Shown: positions 41,600-52,252 of the stretch, in pieces | How positions within the stretch are numbered: position 1 is the stretch's first letter | Layout: each line of letters starts with the position of its first letter | Source of the DNA: Mesostigma viride | Taxonomy: Eukaryota > Streptophyta > Mesostigmatophyceae > Mesostigmatales > Mesostigmataceae | Direction of reading: 5' to 3' | Length of the DNA stretch: 62,000 nucleotides | Assembly (NCBI GenBank): GCA_009746045.1 | Contig: RPFO01000059.1 | Location: 1,108,928 to 1,170,927, forward strand | Notes under the pieces: generated by a model | What the model saw: the letters and a program-made list of their open reading frames with translations, nothing else | Told to the model about the DNA's origin: nothing | Databases searched by the model: none | Translations under genes and position numbers: made by a program

Positions 41600-42085
41600 G
41601 TCGTGAAGCGAGGCGCGCAGTCCCCGAAGAAGATGCATTGCATAGCACTTGCCGGGGCCAGGTTAGTCTGCCAGTCGTGATCGTCGACCTTAAATTAAGG
41701 TTGGGGCCGAAAGCGCCGCCGGCTATGTTGGGCGCAATTCTGCTGGGCGACTGCGTTTGGGATCAGGCGATGCCGAGCTAGGGCAAGGCCGCAGGAGCCG
41801 AGTGCACTACTAACGCTTGAGTAGTGTCCTCGCTGGGCCTGGCAGGCCGGGCGGAACTACAGCCGGAGCTGCAGGCGAATTTTCTTCGGGCTCGTCGTGC
41901 ATGCAGCCGCCAGGCTGCGTTGCGTATAGTCGAGCGTTTGCTCGCCATAATATTGCGTTTCAGTTTCGGGAAAATATATCAGCGTGTGCGTCTTAGAAAG
42001 ACGAAGCGATTGTGATATTCACGGCCGATCTTGGTGCCCAAATGTAAAAGTTATGAGCTCTGCCGTCAGCCATGGCTACCTCGTG
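41600..42085 (-). pseudogene. 5' fragment of a fourth LINE ORF1-family copy
   Basis: On the - strand, 42,083-41,908 closely follows 4,310-4,130 (gacgaagcgattgtga, ttatgagc, cagccgccaggctgcgttgc). 41,600-41,680 resembles 3,825-3,900 (cgaagcgaggcgcgc, ccgaagaa). Only the leader and N-terminal part remain, without an open frame. Confidence 0.65.
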
Positions 42086-44079
42086 GTATGCATGTGCATG
42101 CATCAAGCTGTATCACATGCACGACTGAGGTCAATATAAATGCATGCACGCACAATTTTATTACTAGCATGCATCCTCAGTATGGTCATCTGATCAGTCA
42201 TGCATGCACATGACGTACACATTAATAAACCAATTGCCGGAATGAATTGAACCTCTGACCCAAAATCCAACGTCACCGATGCCTCACCATCCCAGCAATG
42301 GCCACTTTCTTGTTTAATTTTTCTTTATTATCACTATACTTCTCATTTTTCTCAGTGTTCACCCTGGCTTCTTATTTTCCCTTTTTTTTTTTTCTTCGGC
42401 CATGTACACTTTTCAACTGTTTACACCACACACCTTGTTCTTGTTTGTTTACTATCTGTTTCCCGCCATGCATGTCTTGTTGGACTACAGATAGCTGTAT
42501 GCACGCGGCTTTTGCGCGATCGTCGCGCCTTTCATCTCAGACAACTGCTCTAGGACTTCCTCAAACAGCGTTGGAACGCCATATATGCCCCCAGGAGTAT
42601 ACTGACTTGGCGGCCCCCTTCCCCTCGATATGGTATACTACTAGTGTGTAGTATACTGCTAGTGCGACTATGTGGCTAATCAAGTACACTTTAGTTATTG
42701 TATAAAAGGATTTGATACACGTTGGTATATATGCAGAAGGTAGAATATATAAAGGAGACAACCAGTGCAGGCCAGAAATCGGGAGAATCCGGACCATGGT
42801 AGCTTGAGCCTGCCGTTATCTTTTCTGCGTGTTTGAGTCGTTCATGCAGGATGATGAATATGAATGGAGATGGAAATGTGTACCAGGTTGTGCATGCATT
42901 GAAATTATGGCTGCATGGCTTACGTGTACAGCAACTAGATGCCCTAGACGGTGGGGCCGGAAACAGCTTGCTTGATCAGGGCGTGTGTTTCGAGCCTAAC
43001 TGGCCGGGAGTGCCGGTCTAGTGGTGAGCACCATTAATTGCTGCGATCGACAATATATGTTAAAATTTATGATACATCATCTGGAGTGAAAGCACCCAAT
43101 CAAACATGAACAAAGCCGGCAACGCTAACAATGTATGTACATGCATGCCACTGCGGCACTGCCGCAACTGATGGCCAGCCGGCCAGCGATTGCACACATA
43201 CTGGTGCCCATCAGCTTCTCTGAATTGCAGTACATGACTCATCACCACAGTCCATTCTGCATTTGTGTATGTGACGCAACTACAAGTGTTGAATTAATTG
43301 ATGTCCATGCATGACTTGCATGCACCATGCAGACAAGACTTCCATTATAGTATCCTAACACCATTACATAATTAATACATCGTACATGGTGACTGGTGGT
43401 TGCAAAATTCATGCATGATGCAAAATTCCACGTGATTGGGGCATACTACACGTGCGAAGCGCCAGGCACGCGGCCGCTTCAGCGGCCTCCTCTCCGGAGC
43501 GTGCAGCGAGGTAGCACGTTACTTGGAAAAAAAGGACGGACAGGAGCTTCAGCGGCGACAGGCGACGGGTAACTAGCCACGGGCAAGGGACGGAAGGAAT
43601 TTCAGAGCCGACAGGCCACTAGCTAGCACCGGGCGATTTCAGCGAGGGACGGAAGGAGTTTCAGCGGTGCCGGGTAAGGGGCGACGGGAAAAGCATGGCA
43701 TTACCGAAAGCCAAGCCTTGACCCCCAAGACGTCCGGCTTTCAAGTTGGAGTGTACCCCCGCGGCATCTAGCAATGCCGACTAGTTTCAAGTGCGCACCA
43801 GTCAAAGTAGTTACCCTTCGCACAAACTCCAGCCACACATTTTCGTAACCGCCCTTTTGGCACCGCAGGAACTATTCTGTCTGATTCGGCCAGATTTCAT
43901 CCAAGGAATCGGGAAGGAAAAACGGTGGAATCAGAAAAGGAAAACGGTGGAATCATTTTCAGCCTGAACTAGTACAACACTATCGTCCGTTCAAGTCCGG
44001 CCTCACGGCCCATGCGACGCCATGTCGACCCGCCCATGCTTAGCCTTTTGCGCTAGACTAAAGAAAAATGGTCCCGTTC
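42086..44079. other. Gene-poor repeat-derived sequence
   Basis: Short shared blocks only: 42,760-42,810 with 5,135-5,190; and 43,540-43,700 (acgggcaagggacggaagga type) with 49,195-49,285. The many gcatgcatgc words are notable. No ORF has a recognisable domain. Confidence 0.4.
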
Positions 44080-45794
44080 TTGCCTAACCCCTAAATGGGC
44101 AGAAATACTGCCGATGCATCGGCTGTAACTTCACAATTTTGCAAACCAAATGCCATCCAACCCACCCATATCCAATGGCTGTCCTTGGGGGCCAAGCATG
44201 TCCATGAGTTGCCCTTCGGGTTGGTATATCACAACCTTACATATATGCAGGGTAGGCCATGTATAACTGCCGTCAAAGTCAGGGGGGTCAAGACGAGCGT
44301 TTTCATTTTTGGTAGAATGTGCATTTTGAATTAGGTTGTAAGAGCTAGGCACCAACCACTTCAGGGATGATAAACAATTAGTTGCTGAACAGTTTGAGCC
44401 ATTGGGGTCATCATTTGGGTGGGTATACCAGCAGTTACACCCAATACAGCCCATAGGGGTACCGTTGGTAAAAAGCAACCAAGGGGGTAGGAGTGGGCAT
44501 ACTACCTACTAATACCTACTAATATGGCCCCCAACCATGCCACACAATACATTTCCCTTCCACAATGATGGGGAAACATAACTGCATCATCACACTGCCC
44601 TTACATGGCACCTATGTGCAGGTGCCACCTTGTCCATGCACATAGGTAACGTGGTACGGATACCCTACGCAAGGCATGCATTCTAGGAGGCAGCCACCAA
44701 CAAACTAGTGATTTTAAGCCTATTTCAGCTTGCCCTAGCAAGGATAAACTAGGCCTAAGCTGCTATAGCTTGCCAGGTGATGGCCAGCACACCTGGTGGC
44801 ACATGCTGACAATGGGAAGCTTCTACTCACCGGTTACGTGCTTGATGATGCCACAGAGACCAGCCAACTGCCTCACACTCATGCAATATGTGTGTGGGAA
44901 ATGTATAACAAACATATATGGAGGTATTCAAACCCATACAGCCTCTGAAACTTATCACCATCACCCTGTGGCAGGTCAACTGACTGAGGGAAGCATCTAA
45001 GAAGGGTGTTTTAGAAAGGGGCCAGGCCAGGGTCAACAAAGAGCATGAATCATGCAAAAAGAATGTGCTACACAAGATAGAACGTATATATAAACGTCAA
45101 ACATCGACAAGAAAACGATAACTCAGCTTTACCTGGCATGGCTGGCATTACCTTGGCCCAGGCGGTGGCCGCAAAATGGCGCATTTCGGCACACCAAAGT
45201 TGTGCAGCATGGTCGCTGGATTCGGCGATTTCTGGCCACCCTTGCACGTTTACGACTACTATGTATCATAAAAAGTACAAAGAAACCAATATATCCTTTA
45301 AAATACGCCGGAAAGGTATTGCTGTCAACGTTTCTATCGTCCGGCCTGATCGCAGTTTTTTCCAGCAAGAACGCTGCCGACACCTATCAAATGGCATTCC
45401 CGCGAACCAAAAATTGGCCTGTATCATCTTTAGGACGTATAAAATCAATTTCCTGAGTTTGGTCAGAAAATTCGAACGCAAACGTAAATGCCATGCGTGG
45501 GCGCAAGCCGCCATGGCCAGGTCGTCGTTTTCCGGAATGCACGTTGTACGTGAAAAAGTACCCTGACCCCTTGTACTTTGACCGGCCAGAACACCTCTAT
45601 AACTTTGTCAGAAGTATGCAAACCCTAGTACCATGCTGTGAGGAAAATTATAAACTTTCGATCTTCTCAGCTAAACGTTTCCTAATTCTCAATAGTTTTC
45701 GCGGCATTTGGTCCCCCGAGAAGGGGCCGACGTGTCGGCTGTAACTCAGTTTTAGGCGGAAAATCGGCAGCCAGACCATTTAGGGGCTAAGCAA
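44080..45794. mobile_element. 1.7-kb element with 19-bp terminal inverted repeats
   Basis: The left end ttgcctaacccctaaatgg (44,080-44,098) matches the inverse of the right end at 45,776-45,794 in 17 of 19 bases. Inside each end is a further inverted block (ctgccgatgcatcggctgta on the left; gccgacgtgtcggctgtaac near 45,727-45,746). The interior holds the + strand copy of the conserved peptide blocks also found at 30,330-30,860 (-). No known transposase motif is seen and no clear target-site duplication was found. It may be a non-autonomous or undescribed DNA transposon. Confidence 0.5.
45138..45620 (+). pseudogene. Unknown element-borne coding relic
   Basis: A 142-aa frame (45,138-45,566) contains RRKGIAVNVSIVRPDRSFFQ and CRHLSNGIPANQKLACII; the next frame continues with GRKPPWPGRRFPECTLYVKK. 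Both blocks match the - strand of 30,600-30,330. One frameshift separates them here. No family is recognised. Confidence 0.5.
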
Positions 45795-46765
45795 AAAAAT
45801 GCACCTCAGCACCTGCTAGCCATGGTAAATTTGCTAGCGATGGCAGTCTGGGAAACTTACTAACCAAACGGCAAATCAATCCAATCTCACGTTCAAAATG
45901 CCGCTTCCGTAGACATGTGTCGACTACTTTGTTCCGAGTATGCGTGTGATTCAAACAAGCCAATTGTGAATTCCAGATTAGGAGTTAAGGTTTATGGCTG
46001 GCAGGACTGATATATTGCATGACGACACACCCTTTTTTGGCTTGAGACAGAAAGCTGTATATAAATTTCGTACAATGATGAGATGTTTGTCATGTTCATT
46101 TTGATTTTAACGCACAGCCCCCCATTCAGCATGTCGAATGGCATGCGCATGTGCTGGCCGGCAGCCACTGCCATGTCGCCGGATCAGACTGGCGTACAAA
46201 CCACACAATCTTCTTGTTCACGCATGCTAACCACAACCATCGGTAAGCCGACGTTGTGCAGGAATTTTTTTTCATATTATGCCTTGGTTTAATAGTGGAC
46301 GCTGCATCCCTGATTCGGCCGTGAAGCTTGTTGTCAGCTAGAGGTTAGCAGCTGTCAGAGTGCCGGGCCGCCCTATGTGGAATAACTTTCACATTGTCCA
46401 TCGGCATTAAAAGTTGAAAATTCCCTCCGATCGACCATGCCATAACAGGAAAATGCCATCATCTGTTGCAGTCCAGGCTTATATTTGCCACGATGTGGTG
46501 TGTGCCAGTTGTGCCACCTGTAATTTATATTACTACGCTTGGTGTTCCTAGGGATTCCATTCATGGTGTTCCACTTAACTAGTAGCCATACCAGCATGCC
46601 TTGCAGTTTTCACAATAGATAGCCTGCAGGCCATATCAAACCCAACTCCCAAGTTGTCCAGTAATGCATGTGGTACCAATGAACCTTACCTTGTACAGTA
46701 AAATAAGTTATGATATTGGTTGATGCTGTGCGCCCGTGCTTTCAATTTGTTTCATAATCCATGTG
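45795..46765. other. Intergenic, nothing recognised
   Basis: No gene, RNA or repeat family is supported. Confidence 0.35.
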
Positions 46766-47082
46766 CCGTTCAGGCATGCACGTGTGAAACATCCAGGTAT
46801 GCCTGTCATCTTCCCCCCCCCCCGTATGCATGATTCAATATCTCAGAGCCCAGATTGTTGTGGCACTGCGATAATGCATTATATAGCGTTGAAGAAAATG
46901 TGGGGCAGGTATTTGTGCAATTAACGTGCCATACGAACATTCCGGACGGTACATTCCGGTGATGTCGGGCAGTTGGGGGGTTCGCTTGGTCCCTTGGTTG
47001 CTTCCTCGCTTGGCTGCCACTGCGGGGGTGTAAGGACAGGTGCTCAAATGGAGAGACACTAGACGTGCATGCATGTTTGATG

Positions 47083-47728
<646 letters not shown>

Positions 47729-48265
47729 GTGTGTGTGTGTCTGGCTGTCTGGGTGGCGTGCTTGGGTGTGTGGGACAGTGTGGATGTGGGTGTGCTTGCT
47801 TGCGTGGGTGCGTGAGGGAGGGAGTGGCTGGGTGAGCGAGTCAAGCATGCACGTGTCAAACAGCCAGGTAGAATTGTCATCCTTTCCCCCCATCATGACA
47901 AATCATTGGCATGGATTGTTGTGGCACTGCCATCATGCACTACAGCGCTGAAGAAAACGACGATGGGCAAATATATGTGAAAGCGACACAACATAGCCCA
48001 TGGCGGTGGCTGCTATCAACAAGCAGCTCTTGCCTCCATGCACAGTCAAACACCTGCATCTTCTTCAATGCAGATTATTGACATCTCTTTTGTATATTAT
48101 ATACAGATTATTTGCATTTGTAATATTATTTGTATACCAATGCAGTTTGCAACATGTAACCAGTGTTGCTAGTAATCTGGTAATGTGAGCCGTGTTGATA
48201 TCAAAGTGCTGCGATGCAAGTCATACATCAGAACTAAAGTGGCAACACTGACACAAAGAGTCATA

Positions 48266-48266
48266 C

Positions 48267-48307
<41 letters not shown>

Positions 48308-48310
48308 CAC
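48266..48310. repeat. (CA)n microsatellite
   Basis: About 20 ca units with two cg interruptions. Confidence 0.95.
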
Positions 48311-49288
48311 CGTGCTTCGTGCATCGCGACCCAGGGCCTGACAAGCTGCGGCCGAGACCAATGCCGAACACACCCATGCTCAGAGCACATTGCGTATGCC
48401 AGGCACACCGCGTTTGCCATGGAACACATGGGTAGACGCTTCGTAAACGTGACAACGAATGACCCGCTGAGATCCCCACACTTGAGCACGGGAAAGGCGG
48501 CACACTTACGTTTCATAGATTAGCCGGGGCGAGATAGTAGCTCGTTTGCCTAGCCGTCATTAAGCCTATAGGCGTTCCAAGAAACGCATGAAATTTCTCT
48601 ACCACTACCGGTGGCGCACTATCGGTCTATGATCGCAGAAACTTCTCTTGAAGGGGCCTTACACTGTCGTGCATGTAACCACGGAGCTTGAATGGTGGCA
48701 TGACAACGAAAGAAAGTTTTCCTTAAGCCCGACCTCCCCTCCCGCATTCCACTGGTGATATTACAGCTGTTATAACTCCTGGAGCTAAAAACATGCGGAA
48801 AACATGCTGGGCGAGTCCTGTCAAAATTAAAAACCAACAGACTTGATTGACAGCGCCGTTTAAACGACAGCAAGAGCTTCCATGCCATCGAACACTGCCC
48901 GAGGTTGGTCTAATTTAAAGACTAAGCCTGCCGTCTCAGAAAAAAATGTTCTATGCTCGGAGTCCACGGAATCAGGAAGTCGGCCCGCAGTTGCCGTACA
49001 GATCCGGTAGTGACTCGTGAAGTGAAAGATTTGGTGGGCAGATTTGGGCAGATTTGGGCAGATCGGGTTTGGTCGATCCGGTCCTGGATCAGTTTGTACG
49101 CTGAAATTTGCGCGCCGTCCGTTGTACTTGAATTTTCAAGGGAAACGAATGTTGCCTCTTTCGGTAATGCAATGGGAAACTACCACAGGCCAATAGCCCC
49201 GGGCAACTAGCCCAGGCAACTAACCACGGGAAATCTCAGCAAGGGACGGTAGGAATGACGGGCGACGGGCCACGGGCCACGGCTCTAT
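48311..49288. other. Intergenic, repeat-derived
   Basis: No gene is supported. A gggcagattt triplet repeat occurs at 49,037-49,065. The 49,195-49,285 cgacgggccacggg block is where the LTR element inserted; similar words continue at 58,911-58,970 on its far side and at 43,540-43,700. Confidence 0.4.
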
Positions 49289-49293
49289 CCACG
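49289..49293. other. Target-site duplication, left copy (CCACG)
   Basis: ccacg directly before the first TGTTACG. The same five bases follow the last CGTAACA at 58,906-58,910. Five bases is normal for Ty3/gypsy integrases. Confidence 0.9.
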
Positions 49294-50711
49294 TGTTACG
49301 TCGCGTAACTTTTGTTGTTGTTACGGACGTAAATTAGGTCCTTTGTGCCTCAGCCATTTCGAGACAGTCCGTTGACTTTCCTAAGCTTACGTGTAGTTAG
49401 GACCTTTTTGGCCGGTTGGTACCGGGCCTTGTGACGTGGCAATCGTACCGAGTATGGTGGCTTGGTGCAGTCGCGCCGCGCTGCGTACTTAAGTAGTGGT
49501 CCTTTATCCTCCGTCTGAACCTTGTGGACATGCGTTGGTCCTGTAGGCGAGGGTCGGTGTCGGCCCGAGCATACACGCATGTCGGCGATCATTTATGCAG
49601 CGGTTGTCCTTCGTGAATCGCACTCGGCGTGTATTATGGAATTGTAATACATCGTTTTGGGTCGTGAATTTACCAGTGTTTACTTCGTAGTGTCCCGGCA
49701 TTATTGGGTATATGGCGTACAGTAACCGCATGTATCGGAATGCATTGAGAGCAGAGTCGTCGCGTCCTAGGTCTTATAGCCAATACAGCTCCTCATCGCT
49801 AGGGGAGGTGTTACGTCGCGTAACTTTTGTTGTTGTTACGGACGTAAATTAGGTCCTTTGTGCCTCAGCCATTTCGAGACAGTCCGTTGACTTTCCTAAG
49901 CTTACGTGTAGTTAGGACCTTTTTGGGTGCTTTAGATCCTCCTTCTCCTTTGGTTTCCTCCGTGTACGTAGGGCGAGGGCTCCCTACCTTTGTGGGGGGG
50001 AGGTGTTACGTCGTGTAACTTTTGTTGTTGTTACGGACGTAAATTAGGTCCTTTGTGCCTCAGCCATTTCGAGACAGTCCGTTGACTTTCCTAAGCTTAC
50101 GTGTAGTTAGGACCTTTTTGGCCGGTTGGTACCGGGCCTTGTGACGTGGCAATCGTACAGTATGGTGGCTTGGTGCAGTCGCGCCGCGCTGCGTACTTTA
50201 GTAGTGGTCCTTTATCCTCCGTTTGAACCTTGTGGACATGCGTTGGTCCTGTAGGCGAGGGTCGGTGTCGGCCCGAGCATACACGCATGTCGGCGATCAT
50301 TTATGCAGCGGTTGTCCTTCGTGAATCGCACTCGGCGTGTATTATGGAATTGTAATACATCGTTTTGGGTCGTGAATTTACCAGTGTTTACTTCGTAGTG
50401 TCCCGGCATTATTGGGTATATGGCGTACAGTAACCGCATGTATCGGAATGCATTGAGAGCAGAGTCGTCGCGTCCTAGGTCTTATAGCCAATACAGCTCC
50501 TCATCGCTAGGGGAGGTGTTACGTCGCGTAACTTTTGTTGTTGTTACGGACGTAAATTAGGTCCTTTGTGCCTCAGCCATTTCGAGACAGTCCGTTGACT
50601 TTCCTAAGCTTACGTGTAGTTAGGACCTTTTTGGGTGCTTTAGATCCTCCTTCTCCTTTGGTTTCCTCCGTGTACGTAGGGCGAGGGCTCCCTACCTTTG
50701 TGGGGGGGAGG
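49294..50711 (+). repeat. Two 5' LTR-derived tandem units (710 and 708 bp)
   Basis: Unit 1 is 49,294-50,003 and unit 2 is 50,004-50,711. Each holds an LTR lacking its last 66 bases (unit 1: 49,294-49,802), the hexamer gggagg, then a 195-bp piece (49,809-50,003; 50,517-50,711). The 195-bp piece joins the first 118 bases of the LTR to the last 77-78 bases of the internal region, including the polypurine tract, otherwise found at 58,255-58,332. Joints fall in short shared words (ttgg; ggg-agg). Confidence 0.95.
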
Positions 50712-51284
50712 TGTTACGTCGCGTAACTTTTGTTGTTGTTACGGACGTAAATTAGGTCCTTTGTGCCTCAGCCATTTCGAGACAGTCCGTTGACTTTCCT
50801 AAGCTTACGTGTAGTTAGGACCTTTTTGGCCGGTTGGTACCGGGCCTTGTGACGTGGCAATCGTACAGTATGGTGGCTTGGTGCAGTCGCGCCGCGCTGC
50901 GTACTTTAGTAGTGGTCCTTTATCCTCCGTTTGAACCTTGTGGACATGCGTTGGTCCTGTAGGCGAGGGTCGGTGTCGGCCCGAGCATACACGCATGTCG
51001 GCGATCATTTATGCAGCGGTTGTCCTTCGTGAATCGCACTCGGCGTGTATTATGGAATTGTAATACATCGTTTTGGGTCGTGAATTTACCAGTGTTTACT
51101 TCGTAGTGTCCCGGCATTATTGGGTATATGGCGTACAGTAACCGCATGTATCGGAATGCATTGAGAGCAGAGTCGTCGCGTCCTAGGTCTTATAGCCAAT
51201 ACAGCTCCTCATCGCTAGGTACCCTCACTAGTTTAGGTAAGGTTAGGCGCGGGGTTTGGGATCGAGTAGAGCCTGGGCGTAACA
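50712..51284 (+). repeat. 5' LTR, complete, 573 bp
   Basis: TGTTACG...CGTAACA with 7-bp perfect inverted ends. It matches 58,333-58,905 in length and nearly every base. It should carry promoter and poly(A) signals. A 75-aa antisense ORF in it recurs in each copy and is not supported as a gene. Confidence 0.95.
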
Positions 51285-51285
51285 A

Positions 51286-51303
51286 TGGTAGCGGAGGTTT
51301 AGG
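51286..51303 (+). other. Candidate primer-binding site
   Basis: tggtagcggaggtttagg starts two bases after the LTR. Its first 12 bases would pair with a tRNA 3' end CCTCCGCTACCA, close to eukaryotic initiator tRNA-Met (CTGCTACCA/CTGATACCA type). Pairing past base 12 is not known for this organism. Confidence 0.6.
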
Positions 51304-51811
51304 TAGACGCGACGAAGCTCCCTTGCAGCACTATACGCCAGAGGCCTTCCGCGGCCAGGGCACAGAAGAAGACATCCTCTTGACAGGTAAGGGGCGGGTC
51401 GCCTGCAAGCTAGGGGGGTAGTGCTGCCCGATCCGGGACACGCCCTGCTTAGAAGTTAGACCTGCTCAAAGCGGATAACTCCTCACGTAGATAGTTTCTT
51501 TTCCTCTTCCTTCTGTGTGTGCATTTCCTTGCTGGGTGCTGTTTGACGTTAGATAGTGGGTTGGCCGGTTCCGTTGTGCCGGTTAGCGAGACGATTAGCG
51601 TCTCGGAAGACTCCACCTCTTTTCCGTGCTTGCTGCTGCGTTTCTTTAGATGATTTCTCGTGCAGAGCCTTGAGCCGCCTGCTCACATACAAACCGGTGC
51701 TGGCTTCCTCGTCTACTTTCTGGATTCTGCCTTCAGATCCGGCAACGACAGCCGAGCCTACACCTACTGTAAAGTCTAGTCCCTCAGAGTCACCTAAACA
51801 AGGTACGTACC

Positions 51812-52252
51812 ATGCAGGGTGCTGGGCGCCAGCGTTTTTCTAACCGTCCTCGTTCCAGTTCCTCTAGTAATAATAGCCGTGCTAAATACTATGCGGTCAT
51901 CACCTCTTCTTGGTCTTGTATTTTCCTTTCTTGGGCAGATGCCCGTTCCGTGATTAATAATTCCTCTGTTCCTGTTCTTAGATATAGGAAGTTTCACCTC
52001 TTTGAAGAAGCACAACAATTTTGCCTTTGGTATAGTCAAACCGACATAGGACTCCATTCTCGCCCTACACGTCCTCCTCCTGAAATTCCCACTGCAGATA
52101 ATTCTCCTCCTCATATCCCTGACAGCTTCCTTACTCCTTTACCTTCTCCTACCCGTGAACGTGGGTCTTCTTCCTCCTCTATTGAAACCCCTCTTAATTA
52201 CCGTGGAATTTGGTTCCTTGTCAATCACCTTGACCAAGAAGGAGTGAGCTAG
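51812..52252 (+). CDS. Viroplasmin / RNase H hybrid-binding-domain protein in the LTR element
   Basis: 146 aa from ATG 51,812. A Ser/Arg/Asn-rich start is followed at about aa 24-71 by AKYYAVITSSW, then IFLSWADARSVI and FHLFEEAQQFC. This follows the viroplasmin (Cauli_VI) pattern: YYAV, G/S-x-x-x-I-x-x-SW, then K/R-x-F-x-x-x-E-E-A-x-x-F. That small fold binds RNA:DNA hybrids in eukaryotic RNase H1 N-termini and also occurs in some retroelement proteins. The rest is Pro/Ser-rich with no recognised domain. It is the only ORF where gag should be. It may be the start of a gag polyprotein whose remainder was lost, or a separate accessory protein. Confidence 0.7.
   Translation: MQGAGRQRFSNRPRSSSSSNNSRAKYYAVITSSWSCIFLSWADARSVINNSSVPVLRYRKFHLFEEAQQFCLWYSQTDIGLHSRPTRPPPEIPTADNSPPHIPDSFLTPLPSPTRERGSSSSSIETPLNYRGIWFLVNHLDQEGVS

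Noticed and set aside
42298-42651. 117-aa Phe/Leu-rich ORF
   Set aside because: T-rich low-complexity sequence creates a false membrane-like protein; no neighbours or motif support it.
49504-51147. Recurring 75-aa and 67-aa antisense ORFs (MRLLYAIYPIMPGHYEV type)
   Set aside because: They recur only because the LTR recurs; antisense to the LTR with no family match.
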